Assembly (NCBI GenBank): GCA_049671305.1
Contig: JBATUR010000054.1
Coordinates: 1-64,000, forward strand
Length of the DNA stretch: 64,000 nt
Source of the DNA: CADCTM01 sp049671305
GTDB taxonomy: Bacteria; Cyanobacteriota; Cyanobacteriia; Cyanobacteriales; Coleofasciculaceae
Direction: 5' to 3'
Shown here: in pieces, positions 18,301-26,900 of the stretch
Numbering within the stretch: position 1 is the first letter of the stretch
How the letters are laid out: every line of letters starts with the position of its first letter
Notes under the pieces: model-generated
What the model was told of the DNA's origin: nothing
Database searches by the model: none
What the model saw: the letters and a program-made list of their open reading frames with translations, nothing else
Translations under genes and position numbers: made by a program

Positions 18301-18751
18301 GGCAGCCAGAGCCGGAGAAGAAGGACAAGGTTTTGCGGTAGTTGCTGAGGAAGTCGGGGAATTGGCGGCGCGATCGGCAGCAGCAACCAAGGAAATTGAA
18401 AAGATTGTTGAGAATATCCAACAAGAAACCTTGGAAGTTGTGGAAGCAATGGAATTGGGAACCGCTCAAGTAGTAGAAGGAACCCACTTAGTTGAAGAGA
18501 CAAGGGTGAGTTTGATTCAGATTTTGGATGTATCTCGCCAGATTGATACTTTGGTACAATCGATTTCTACAGAAACAGTTTCTCAGGTGGAAACTTCGCA
18601 AGCAGTGACACATTTGATGAAAGAAATTGCCTTAGTTTCTGAGCGCACTTCCAATTCCACCAGACAAGTTTCTGGCTCTCTTCAAGAAACAGTGGCAATT
18701 GCTCAAGAATTGCAGGCTTCTGTGGGTACTTTCAAAGTTAACGCTGATTGA
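15344..18751 (+). CDS. pixJ: PixJ-like phototaxis receptor: dCache, HAMP, two GAF, MCP signalling domain
   Basis: 1135-residue membrane chemoreceptor. Order: cytoplasmic tail (1-78), TM1 (~80-103), periplasmic sensor of dCache type (~105-355), TM2 (~361-385), HAMP (~386-440), GAF1 (~455-610), GAF2 (~625-785), a second HAMP-like segment (~805-860) and an MCP hairpin (tip near TNLLAINAGIEAARAGEEG). GAF2 has the DXCF motif (DPCF, Cys690) and a second cysteine 28 residues later (Cys718 in TDCYL), the spacing known for the two bilin-binding cysteines of TePixJ. GAF1 has DACI and Glu in place of the second cysteine, so it probably binds no bilin. Synechocystis PixJ has the same arrangement. No cheA, cheW or cheY genes adjoin it. 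Confidence 0.88.
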   Translation: MSTQFDPELKIHNSELKEPENNSLVDNPKNGASTHTNEQHLKPASPKSSFNINEFQKLDKLTTQNSQKTGILGWKKLGLTQKVTALAIALGTVPVLLTGITAYNAANQKFSEQITQTQVDRASSLEDKVKRFMRERYADIQVLSSQAAFTNSKVSEALPLTEKQAILNRYIDSYLVYDSIAILDLKGDIIAQSIGNPLPNLGDRDYFQAVLKTDQPVVSSPQISKETGKYSINFAAPIKDSVTGKTTTIVVSRLPINLLEDLIKDFGINGEQYFLIDASTGKIFLSKEKNTEGKDMTEIFSNLPESRSIVKPGSTIVTDKTDNEEELVAYAPFSKLEGLQDLKWTAAMVTPTSVAFAPQRQLLLILTIGTGLTTLLVSVIAAYLARQATRPIVEASEAVEKLGQGELYTRVTVEGEDEFATLGSNINMMASRIESLLWTQAAETEQVGLFGDIAVSRARTSEDLNEIFEKAVQGALRILEVDRVVIYRFHPDWRGYIATEAVLPVWQRSLGGTVEDACIAPHLIEDYRQGRVVATDNVFEAGFHPEHLELMERLQIKANLVTPIISDGELYGLLIAHHCAAPHDWQQSEINFLKELAIRVGLSLERVSFLEQKDAETERAQQLNETSTAIRESFSIEDIYQAAVSGTRNSLKTDRTVVYLFDENWQGSVVAESVGQGFTKALGANIADPCFADRYVEKYLKGRVKAVDNIYEAGLTDCYLGQLEPFEVKANLVAPILAYNKLHGLLVTHQCSSTRYWQDPEIIFFKEVATQVGLALDRVDFLAQLQQARQKAEGLAFEQRNQKETLQQQLLSLLSDVEGAARGDLTVRADVTVGEIGTVADFFNAVIESLRDIVTQVKKAATQVNNSLGDNKDAMRLLSSEALQQAEETTRTLDSVEQMTRSIQQVAENARQAAVVARTASSTAEAGGLAMDRSVKNIFTLRETVAETAKKVKRLGESSQKISKVASLIDQIALQTNLLAINAGIEAARAGEEGQGFAVVAEEVGELAARSAAATKEIEKIVENIQQETLEVVEAMELGTAQVVEGTHLVEETRVSLIQILDVSRQIDTLVQSISTETVSQVETSQAVTHLMKEIALVSERTSNSTRQVSGSLQETVAIAQELQASVGTFKVNAD

Positions 18752-18906
18752 TAAAGGCAAGATTGCTATTTGTTGTAGCAATACTTTTACGAGGCTGAAA
18801 TAGCATCTGGATTCAGGGTGTATCTGACAGAAAAGAAAAGCATGATTCCATCAGTTAAGTCCCACCTTGACTGGTCTAGATATTAATTCAAAATTGATCA
18901 TTGGGT

Positions 18907-20364
18907 ATGCTTGCAAAAAATTTCAAAGGTTTAGTTTCCTACCAAAATGTCCACGAAAGTTATTTAAGACAGCGCCGACTTACTGGTAATGCAGGTTGGC
19001 TTCTGTTATGGGGTTTTGGTGTTGGTGCAGTAATTTCGGGTGATTTTTATGGCTGGAATTATGGTTTAGCTGCTGCTGGTTTTTGGGGTATGACTATTGC
19101 CACGGTTTTGATGACTGTTATGTATGTCTGCCTCGTCTACACTTTAGCTGAACTTGCTGGGGCACTTCCCCATGCCGGCGGTTTATATTCCTTCACTCGC
19201 CATGCTTTTGGTCCTTGGTTGGGCTTTCTTTGTGGAGTAGTGGTTGCTTTGGAATATATACTTGCCACGGCAGCAGATATTTATGGGATGAGTGAGTATA
19301 TCAAACCGTTGCTGCCAGAAGTACCTAATTATTTAGTTTGGGTAATTCTGTTCACAGCTTTTGTAGCGATCGCAATTTACAGTTTCAATCTGACTTTATA
19401 TGTCGGTCTTTTCTTAACGCTACTGGCGATTATGGTTTTAGTGATATTCTATGTGAATATCATAGCTGGTGGTATTTTTAAGCCAGAATTACTCTTCAAT
19501 ATTCCACCTGATCCTGGACAAGCAAGTTGGCTACCAAAAGGCTGGGGCGGTATGTTTGCGGCGTTGCCATATGGGATGTGGTTTTACCTAGCAATTGAAA
19601 TCTTACCACTGGCTAGCGAAGAAGCTGAGGATGCATCTAGAAGTATACCCAAAGCCTTGATTTGGGGAATGTTTATCCTGATTATCATTGCTGTGTTTAC
19701 CTTGGTTTTCAACACGGGTATTGGCGGCGGCGCTGCAGCAATTGGCAGTTCTGATGTGCCGTTGGGAGATGGTTTTGAGGCTTATTTTGGTAAAGGTACA
19801 ACTAGTCTTTTAGTAACTTCGCTAACACTAACTCTAGGTTTAGGTGCAGGTGTGCCGGCATTAATTTACGGCTATGGACTAATTCTTTTTTCTCTTTCCC
19901 GTGCCGGATATATTCCCTGCTGGCTTTCAATTACTAGCAAAAAGAATACTCCTTATCGAGCCATAATTTTAGGGGCAGTTTTGGCATTATTTTGTGTGCT
20001 TGTCCTGGGAGGCGGCAAGGATATTGCTGTGGAAGCTGTAATTTTGAATATGTCGGTATTTGGTGCTGTGCTTTCTTATATTTTGGTCATGTTTAGCTAC
20101 ATCAAGCTTAAGTTGTTTTCTCCTGATTTACCTTGGACTTACAAAAGCCCTTTAGGAATTTGGGGCGCTGCGGTTGGAGCAATTTTGGCTATTGTTGCTT
20201 TGGTGGCTTGTTGCTCTGTACCTGATTTGCGTCCTGGTATCTGGGGCATAGTGGCGGTTTTGCTTGTTGCCAGTTTTTACTTCTTTTTTCATAGTAGGCA
20301 TCAATTAGTTGCTGCTGCACCAGAAGAAGCGGCGGTGTTGAGGCTGCAATTGCCTAGAGATTAA
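18907..20364 (+). CDS. APC-family permease, ethanolamine-permease type, copy 1
   Basis: 485-residue inner-membrane transporter with about 12 hydrophobic segments. The start is set at the ATG at 18907 (not the TTG at 18901) to match its paralogue. The N-terminal block NAGWLLLWGFGVGAVISGDFYGWNYGLAAAG contains the unwound TM1 GVGAVISG motif of APC transporters, and AELAGALPHAGGLYSFTRHAFGPW and LPLASEEAEDASRSIPKAL are strongly reminiscent of the ethanolamine permease family. Substrate identity is inferred from that resemblance. A close paralogue lies 289 bp downstream on the same strand. Confidence 0.82.
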   Translation: MLAKNFKGLVSYQNVHESYLRQRRLTGNAGWLLLWGFGVGAVISGDFYGWNYGLAAAGFWGMTIATVLMTVMYVCLVYTLAELAGALPHAGGLYSFTRHAFGPWLGFLCGVVVALEYILATAADIYGMSEYIKPLLPEVPNYLVWVILFTAFVAIAIYSFNLTLYVGLFLTLLAIMVLVIFYVNIIAGGIFKPELLFNIPPDPGQASWLPKGWGGMFAALPYGMWFYLAIEILPLASEEAEDASRSIPKALIWGMFILIIIAVFTLVFNTGIGGGAAAIGSSDVPLGDGFEAYFGKGTTSLLVTSLTLTLGLGAGVPALIYGYGLILFSLSRAGYIPCWLSITSKKNTPYRAIILGAVLALFCVLVLGGGKDIAVEAVILNMSVFGAVLSYILVMFSYIKLKLFSPDLPWTYKSPLGIWGAAVGAILAIVALVACCSVPDLRPGIWGIVAVLLVASFYFFFHSRHQLVAAAPEEAAVLRLQLPRD

Positions 20365-20653
20365 GTTTTTAGCTCAGGTATTTTACAGCTAGTTTGCTCA
20401 AGAATTTTGGGTATCAAGCTGTGTTTTTATCTGCAAAACTTGAGTTTAAGGCATGAGTATATTTGGCTTTTTTAAAAATGTGCTAACAATTACTTATGCC
20501 AGTTAATGAACTTAGACTTTAGGTAATACGTCTACTTTTCTTAAATTAGAGTAAGTTAGGCTTTTTTTAACTTAAGAAAAGACAAAGTTAGGGTGTCATC
20601 TATATGTTTTTGTTTTAATCTTTGATACCTTTTGGATTAGTAGAATATTTCCG

Positions 20654-22114
20654 ATGCTCAAAAAAAATTTTGATGGTTTGGCTTCCTACGATGTTGTCCA
20701 CGAAAGTTATTTAAGACAGCGACGACTCAAAGGAAATGCAGGTTGGTTTTTGTTATGGGGTTTGGGTGTTGGTGCGGTAATTTCTGGCAATTTTTATGGC
20801 TGGAATTATGGCTTGGCTGCGGGTGGTTTTTGGGGAATGGCGATCGCTAGTTTCCTGATGGCGATTATGTATTTTTGCCTCGTCTACTGCCTTGCTGAAC
20901 TTTCGGCTACCTTTCCTCATGCAGGTGGTTTGTATTCGTTTACTCGTCATGCTTTTGGTTCATTTTGGGGTTTTATTTGTGGAGTTGCGGTCACCATTGA
21001 GTATGTTTTAGCAACGGCGGCGCTGGTGACTAGTATGAGTAATTATCTCAAGCCTGTGCTGCCAAATATGCCAAATTATTTGGAGTGGATGATTCTCTAC
21101 ATGGTTTTTGTCGCGATCGCTATTCATAGTTTGGAATTGACTTTAAATGTCAGTCTTTTCCTAACTATGCTGGCGATTATGGTATTAGGCATATTTTATG
21201 CAAATATGTTTGCTGGTGGTATTTTTAAGCCGGAACTACTTTTTAATGTTCCTGCTGATCCTGGGCAGTCAGCAAACTGGTTACCGAAAGGTTGGCAGGG
21301 TATTTTTGCAGCTTTGCCCTACGGAATTTGGTTTTATTTAGCGATCGAAATTCTGCCCCTTGCCAGCGAAGAAACTAAAGATGTGGCGAAAAATATGCCC
21401 AAGGCATTAATTGGAGGAATGTGGACTTTAATTATTCTTTCAATTTTTACTTTGGTACTAAATTCTGGTGTTGGTGGTGGCGCGGCAGTAATTGGTCAAT
21501 CTGATATTCCTCTAGGTGAGGGTTTAGAGGCTTATTTTGGTAAGGGTTCTACCAGTATTCTTGTCACAGCACTCGCTTTAAGTTTTGGTTTGGGGGCAAG
21601 TTTACCAACCCAAATTTATGGTTACGGTCGCATTCTTTTCTCTCTTTCCCGTGCCGGATATATCCCACGTTGGATTTCTGTTACTAGTAAGAAAAATACG
21701 CCTTATCGGGCATTAATTCTTGGTACTATGCTGGGATTAATCTGCGTCATAATTATTGATCAGGGAAAAGTAATTAATGTGGATGCAGTAATTTTGAATA
21801 TGTCGGTTTTTGGGGCGGTAATATCCTATATTTTGGTTATGTTTAGCTATCTCAAACTAAAGCTTAGTCGCCCTGATTTATTAAGACCTTACGAAAGTCC
21901 TTTGGGAAATGGCGGCGCAATAGTGGGAGCAGTACTAGCGATTTTTGCCCTAATTGCTTGTCTGTCTGTGCCGACATACCGGGCGGGTATCTGGGGTGTT
22001 GCACTGATTTTTGTGGTGGCGAGTGGTTATTTTTTCTTCTACAGCCGACATCATTTGGTAGCTCAAGCACCCGAAGAAGCAGCCGCGCTGATGATTGAAC
22101 CGTTTGAGAAGTAG
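20654..22114 (+). CDS. APC-family permease, ethanolamine-permease type, copy 2
   Basis: 486-residue paralogue of the preceding transporter, colinear over its full length and sharing NFYGWNYGLAAGGFWG, HAGGLYSFTRHAFGSFWG and ILPLASEETKDVAKNMPKAL. The start is the ATG at 20654. The loops and C-terminal tail differ most. Tandem retention of two similar importers suggests different affinity, regulation or substrate range. No ethanolamine ammonia-lyase genes are visible in the window. Confidence 0.82.
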   Translation: MLKKNFDGLASYDVVHESYLRQRRLKGNAGWFLLWGLGVGAVISGNFYGWNYGLAAGGFWGMAIASFLMAIMYFCLVYCLAELSATFPHAGGLYSFTRHAFGSFWGFICGVAVTIEYVLATAALVTSMSNYLKPVLPNMPNYLEWMILYMVFVAIAIHSLELTLNVSLFLTMLAIMVLGIFYANMFAGGIFKPELLFNVPADPGQSANWLPKGWQGIFAALPYGIWFYLAIEILPLASEETKDVAKNMPKALIGGMWTLIILSIFTLVLNSGVGGGAAVIGQSDIPLGEGLEAYFGKGSTSILVTALALSFGLGASLPTQIYGYGRILFSLSRAGYIPRWISVTSKKNTPYRALILGTMLGLICVIIIDQGKVINVDAVILNMSVFGAVISYILVMFSYLKLKLSRPDLLRPYESPLGNGGAIVGAVLAIFALIACLSVPTYRAGIWGVALIFVVASGYFFFYSRHHLVAQAPEEAAALMIEPFEK

Positions 22115-22710
22115 ATCTTTTGATGCTGTAGATCGCTTTTTACTGTCGCTTCTGTGAGCATAAATCGCTTTTTCCCTTACCTTCCTTCTGGGTAGTGCTG
22201 AGGGAAATTGCTGTTTATTTGAGATTACAATCAACCTAAAAGTTACTATCATCTTTTAAGCAATGAATCTCTCAATCTTTAGGTGGATTAATTATTTTTT
22301 GTAGCTAAATCATATTAAGAACTATGGATAATTTTGCTAAGAGAGATATTCTACTTTATCAAAACTTTATCAGTGTATTACACTACGGTTTTTACTTAAA
22401 GAGTAGATAAAGCCTTGATATAGTTCTGGTATTACACCGTAGAATCACTTAAAATGTTAATCATGAACCAAGACAGACGATTAGTTTGTCACAGTTAAAT
22501 CTGTAACAATCAAGTGAACAAGAGCGATTTTACTTAGTTACTAAGTTGAACCTTTCCTAATTGATAATGACTCGAATTTGACACCTCATTGAATCGCTAT
22601 CGGTATCATTTTTCCAGGGAGATTACATCTACTGTTGTTTGAATAAATGCAATCTAACCTGACTAAAAACTAGCTACCGTCACAATTCATTTTTCTGAGG
22701 AAAAAGCTTC
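22115..22710. other. 596-bp intergenic region
   Basis: AT-rich. Two related motifs, ATTACACTACGG near 22376 and ATTACACCGTAG near 22432, form imperfect direct/inverted partners that could be a regulatory site. No gene, RNA or terminator is recognised. Confidence 0.4.
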
Positions 22711-23670
22711 ATGATTAGCTCAACTGTCCTAAAGAAGTTATCAATCGCTACGACTGGAATAGTCTTGAGTTCCCTGGCTTTAATTGATAAAGTTCAAGCC
22801 GCAACAATTTCACCAGATTTTGTCAATTCTTATTCCTTAACCGATTTAGGAACCGTAGAAGAACTGCCAATTGCCTATGGTGGAATGACATTTTTAAAGG
22901 ATGACGCCAATACATTATTAATTGGTGGTTTATCAGGTACGCCAGATGCCGGAATTTACTCGGTTAAAGTTACAAGAGACAGTAACAAACAAATTACAGG
23001 CTTTGGCACAGCCTCTCTTTTTGCTAAAGCTCCAGGAGTAGATGGAGCTGGAATTGATGCAGGTTTAACTTATGATCCGTCGGGAAAGGTTTTGTTTTAC
23101 ACAACTTATCCTGATAACAGCATTGGTCAACTTAAGCACGGTAGCACGCAGCCTGATAAGCAAATAGATCTAACTACTTTGGGTATTGGTGTTTCTACTG
23201 GCGCACTAGGTTTTGTACCAGAAGGCTTTGCTGGAGCAGGAAGGCTCAAAATCACTTCTTACTCAACTAATACTTTTTATGACACAACAATTACTCCAGA
23301 CGGAGCGGGTACATACGATATTGTCCCACCCACAGAAAGTGTCAGTTTAATTAATGGACTTGATGCTTTTATGTATGTCAAAGCTGGCAGCCCAGGGTTT
23401 ACTAAAGATAGTCTTTTGATGACTGAGTATGATACTAATGAAGTATCTGCTTATCAAATAGATGATAACGGTAATCCGATTGCAGATACTCGTCAAAGTT
23501 TTATTACTGGACTCGGTTTTCACACACCAACGGCTTTGATTGGAGTGATGGGATCGACAGTAGATCCAGTAACTGGTAACTTTCTTTTCTCAACATTTTT
23601 TGAAGGTGTACCTTCTTTGAGCAAAATCTTTCAAGCAGTTGGGACTCCCTCAGATTCCTGTTCTTTGTAA
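22711..23670 (+). CDS. Secreted hypothetical protein, beta-propeller-like
   Basis: 319-residue protein with an N-terminal signal peptide (KKLSIATTGIVLSSLALIDKVQAA, cleavage near residue 30). The remainder contains repeated blade-like segments (NTLLIGGLSGTPDAGIYSV, SGKVLFYTTYPDNSIGQL, KDSLLMTEYDTNEVSAYQI, TGNFLFSTFFEGVPSLSKI), suggesting an SMP-30 or NHL-like beta-propeller. Signal peptides of this style are common in cyanobacterial PEP-CTERM proteins, but the chain ends at GTPSDSCSL without a PEP-CTERM tail, so it may have lost one or be freely secreted. Function unknown. Confidence 0.65.
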   Translation: MISSTVLKKLSIATTGIVLSSLALIDKVQAATISPDFVNSYSLTDLGTVEELPIAYGGMTFLKDDANTLLIGGLSGTPDAGIYSVKVTRDSNKQITGFGTASLFAKAPGVDGAGIDAGLTYDPSGKVLFYTTYPDNSIGQLKHGSTQPDKQIDLTTLGIGVSTGALGFVPEGFAGAGRLKITSYSTNTFYDTTITPDGAGTYDIVPPTESVSLINGLDAFMYVKAGSPGFTKDSLLMTEYDTNEVSAYQIDDNGNPIADTRQSFITGLGFHTPTALIGVMGSTVDPVTGNFLFSTFFEGVPSLSKIFQAVGTPSDSCSL

Positions 23671-23692
23671 TTAACGACTAAATGTTTAGCCG

Positions 23693-23790
23693 ATTTGCCG
23701 ACAGTAAAGAGCGAAGAATGAATCTGTAAAGTCAATACAAAATCTATTGTCTTAACTATTTTCTCTTTGTAATAGCTTCTGTCGGCAAAT
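23693..23790. repeat. Spaced 12-bp inverted repeat before the NRPS-like gene
   Basis: ATTTGCCGACAG (23693-23704) and CTGTCGGCAAAT (23779-23790) are perfect complements separated by 74 nt. The right arm is followed by TTTTTT, so the structure might act as a terminator for the secreted-protein gene or as a leader structure for the next one. The long loop makes either role uncertain. Confidence 0.4.
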
Positions 23791-23908
23791 TTTTTAGCGT
23801 TTTTAATAGCCTTGTTTCTTCGTCAAGGTTCCGGATTTCTTGAATTAACATCTGTAAGACGTAATACAGATGCCGTAATACTGAAAACAGCAGTTGGGGA
23901 CGACATTT

Positions 23909-26900
23909 ATGACTCAGACAGAATTGCAATTGCTTAACCAATGGAACTACACTACATCCGATTATCCAAGCGATCAATGCATTCATCAGTTATTTGAGTC
24001 TCAAGTAAAACTTAATCCTGACAAAATTGCCATCACTTTTGAGGACAATTGCCTAACTTATCAGGAACTCAACCAGCAAGCAAATCAACTGTCCCACTAT
24101 TTGCAAACACAAGTCGGTACGGAGACTTTGGTTGGTATTTGTACAACGCGATCGCTTCTGATGGTAGTTGGACTACTGGCAATTCTCAAAGCTGGCTGTG
24201 CCTATGTCCCTCTCGACCCGGCATATCCTCAAGAGCGCTTGGCGTTTATGATTGAAGACGCTCAATTATCAGTGATCTTAACCGAGTCTGATTTGGTGTC
24301 AGCGCTACCCGCTAGTGCCGAAGTTATCTGTATAGACGATACAGCAATGGCACTTTGCCCCAAAACTAACCCAAACACCGCCGTCACACCACAAAACCTG
24401 GCTTACACAATCTACACATCTGGCTCCACAGGTAAGCCCAAAGGAGTGCAAATTACTCATCAAGCAGTGGTAAATTTCCTCACCTCCATGAGCCATACTC
24501 CTGGAATGTGCGCTCAAGATATCAGCTTGGCAATTACTACAATCTGCTTCGACATTGCCGCCCTCGAACTCTACCTACCTTTAAGTGTCGGCGCTAGCAT
24601 CATCATCGTTAGCCAAGAAGTCGCCTTGGATGCCTCACAGTTAATCAAAATAATTGCAGAATCTGGTGCCACGTTTATGCAAGCCACGCCAGCGACTTGG
24701 CGGCTGATACTTTCCGCCGGTTGGCAGGGTAATTCTGGGCTGAAAATTCTTTGTGGCGGCGAAGCGATGTCCAGAAAGTTAGCCAATCAACTCCTCAAAA
24801 GAGCGGCTACAGTTTGGAATATGTATGGACCAACTGAAACTACTATTTGGTCAACAGTGCATCAAGTAGAAGCAGGAAACACCTCAGTCCCTATTGGTAA
24901 AGCCATCGCTAATACCCAAATCTATCTAGTTGATCCCCAAGCAAGTCCGCTTCAACTAGTGCCAGTTGGAGAACCAGGGGAATTACTAATTGGCGGCGTC
25001 GGTTTGGCACGTGGCTACCTGAATCGAGCCGAGCTTACGGCAGAGCGATTTGTCCCCGATCCCTTTAGCAGCGAGCCTTCTGCCCGTCTCTATCGTACCG
25101 GCGACTTAGCACGCTACCTGCCTGATGGTACTCTCAAATATATCGGACGGATTGACCATCAAGTAAAAATTCGCGGCTTCCGTATTGAGTTAGGTGACAT
25201 TGAAGCTGCACTATATCAACATCCCAGTATCAAAGAAGCTGTGGTGGTGGCGCGAGAAGATATTCCCGGCGACAAGCGCCTGGTTGCCTACATGGTTGCT
25301 GACCTTAGTGTAGAGCGTGTCCCCTTGCAAACCAAGTGCTTGGTTGAAGAAACTGGTTGCCCTACGCTGACTCTTAGCACGGTGGATATTTCGGCAAGTG
25401 GTATTGCTGTTGTCAATGCGCCTGCAGATTGGAAAGAAGGGCAGGAGTTAAGTTTGCGCTTACATTTGCCTGGGGTTACAGAGGAGTTGGTGCTTAAAAG
25501 TACTTTGACTTGGCGACAAAAAGTGCTGGCGGGTATCTCTTTTCAAGCGACGGCAAACCAGCAGGTTTTAATTAATCAAAGTATCAAGCAGATTATTCAA
25601 ACTGAGGGTTTTCAGGTGAGTGATTTGCGGCGTGTTGAGTCGCGTGTGCCGTTGCACGGGCGTTGTTTGGTGGAGTTTGCTTCGGGACAAACGCGATCGC
25701 TTACTATGCAAAATATCGGTCGTGGTGGTATGCGTTTGCTTGCCAGTGATGCCGCACTTTGGCAAAAAGGTCAACGCTTGTTGTTGCGGCTAGAACTGCC
25801 TGCGGTGCAAGAAGAGTTGTGGCTGACGGGAACAGTGGCTTGGCATTCTGGCGAGTCGGCGGGGGTGGAATTTGATGAAATGACCAAAAAACAGCAAGCT
25901 CAAATTCATCAATGTATGGAGTCTGTGATCGAGTCTCAGGGCTTATCTTTGGTCAGAGTGCGATCGCTTCTCAAGGAAAAGCTGCCTGAGTATATGATGC
26001 CCTCGGCTTTTGTAATTTTGGATGCTTTGCCCCTAACGCCAAATTGTAAGGTAGACCGTAAGGCTTTGCCTGCACCTAATTTAAGTGAGTCGATGTCTGA
26101 GGCATTTGTTGCCCCGCGTACTGCTATTGAATCACAGTTAAGCGAAATTTGGCAGCAGGTTTTGCGGGTTAAGCAAGTCGGTGTTGATGATAATTTCTTT
26201 GAGTTGGGAGGGCATTCGTTGCTGACTGCTCAGTTATTATCTTTGGTGCGAGAGCAGTTTCAGGTGGAGTTGCCTTTGTCGGCTTTGTTTGAGTCTCCCA
26301 CGGTGGCGGGACTGGCTATGGCAATTACTTCTGCGTCGCTTCCTGAATTTAAGGCAGTTACATCTAGCGTTAATGAAACAATTGCCGAACTCCATGCCGA
26401 TGCCATTTTAACACCGACTATTACACCCCAAGCGGCTTATTTGGATGCTGTTGATCAACCCCAGCAGATCTTTTTGACCGGCGCGACTGGTTTTTTGGGA
26501 GCTTTTTTATTACAGGATTTATTGCAGGAAACGACGGCAACGATTTATTGTTTAGTTCGTGCCGCTAATCTTGAGGACGCTAAACAAAAGCTTCGCAAAA
26601 ACCTGAAACTTTATTTATTACCAGATTTAACCCTTGACAAACGGGTTGTAATCGTGCTGGGAGATTTGGGGCAGCCTCGTTTTGGACTTTCTGAACAGCA
26701 GTTTAGTGAGTTAGCCACCTCAGTTGATTTGATTTATCACAATGGGGCGTTTGTTAATTTAATTTATCCCTACAGCGCGCTGCGATCAGTTAATGTTTTG
26801 GGAACTCAAGAAATTCTCAAATTAGCCAGCCAAATTAAGGTCAAACCTGTTCATTTTATCTCGACTTTGGATGTCTTTCAAACTCCTTTTTATGCAGGAT

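Noticed and set aside
24305..24517. Minus-strand frames inside the NRPS-like gene
   Set aside because: They lie wholly within a strongly supported plus-strand gene and show no family features.
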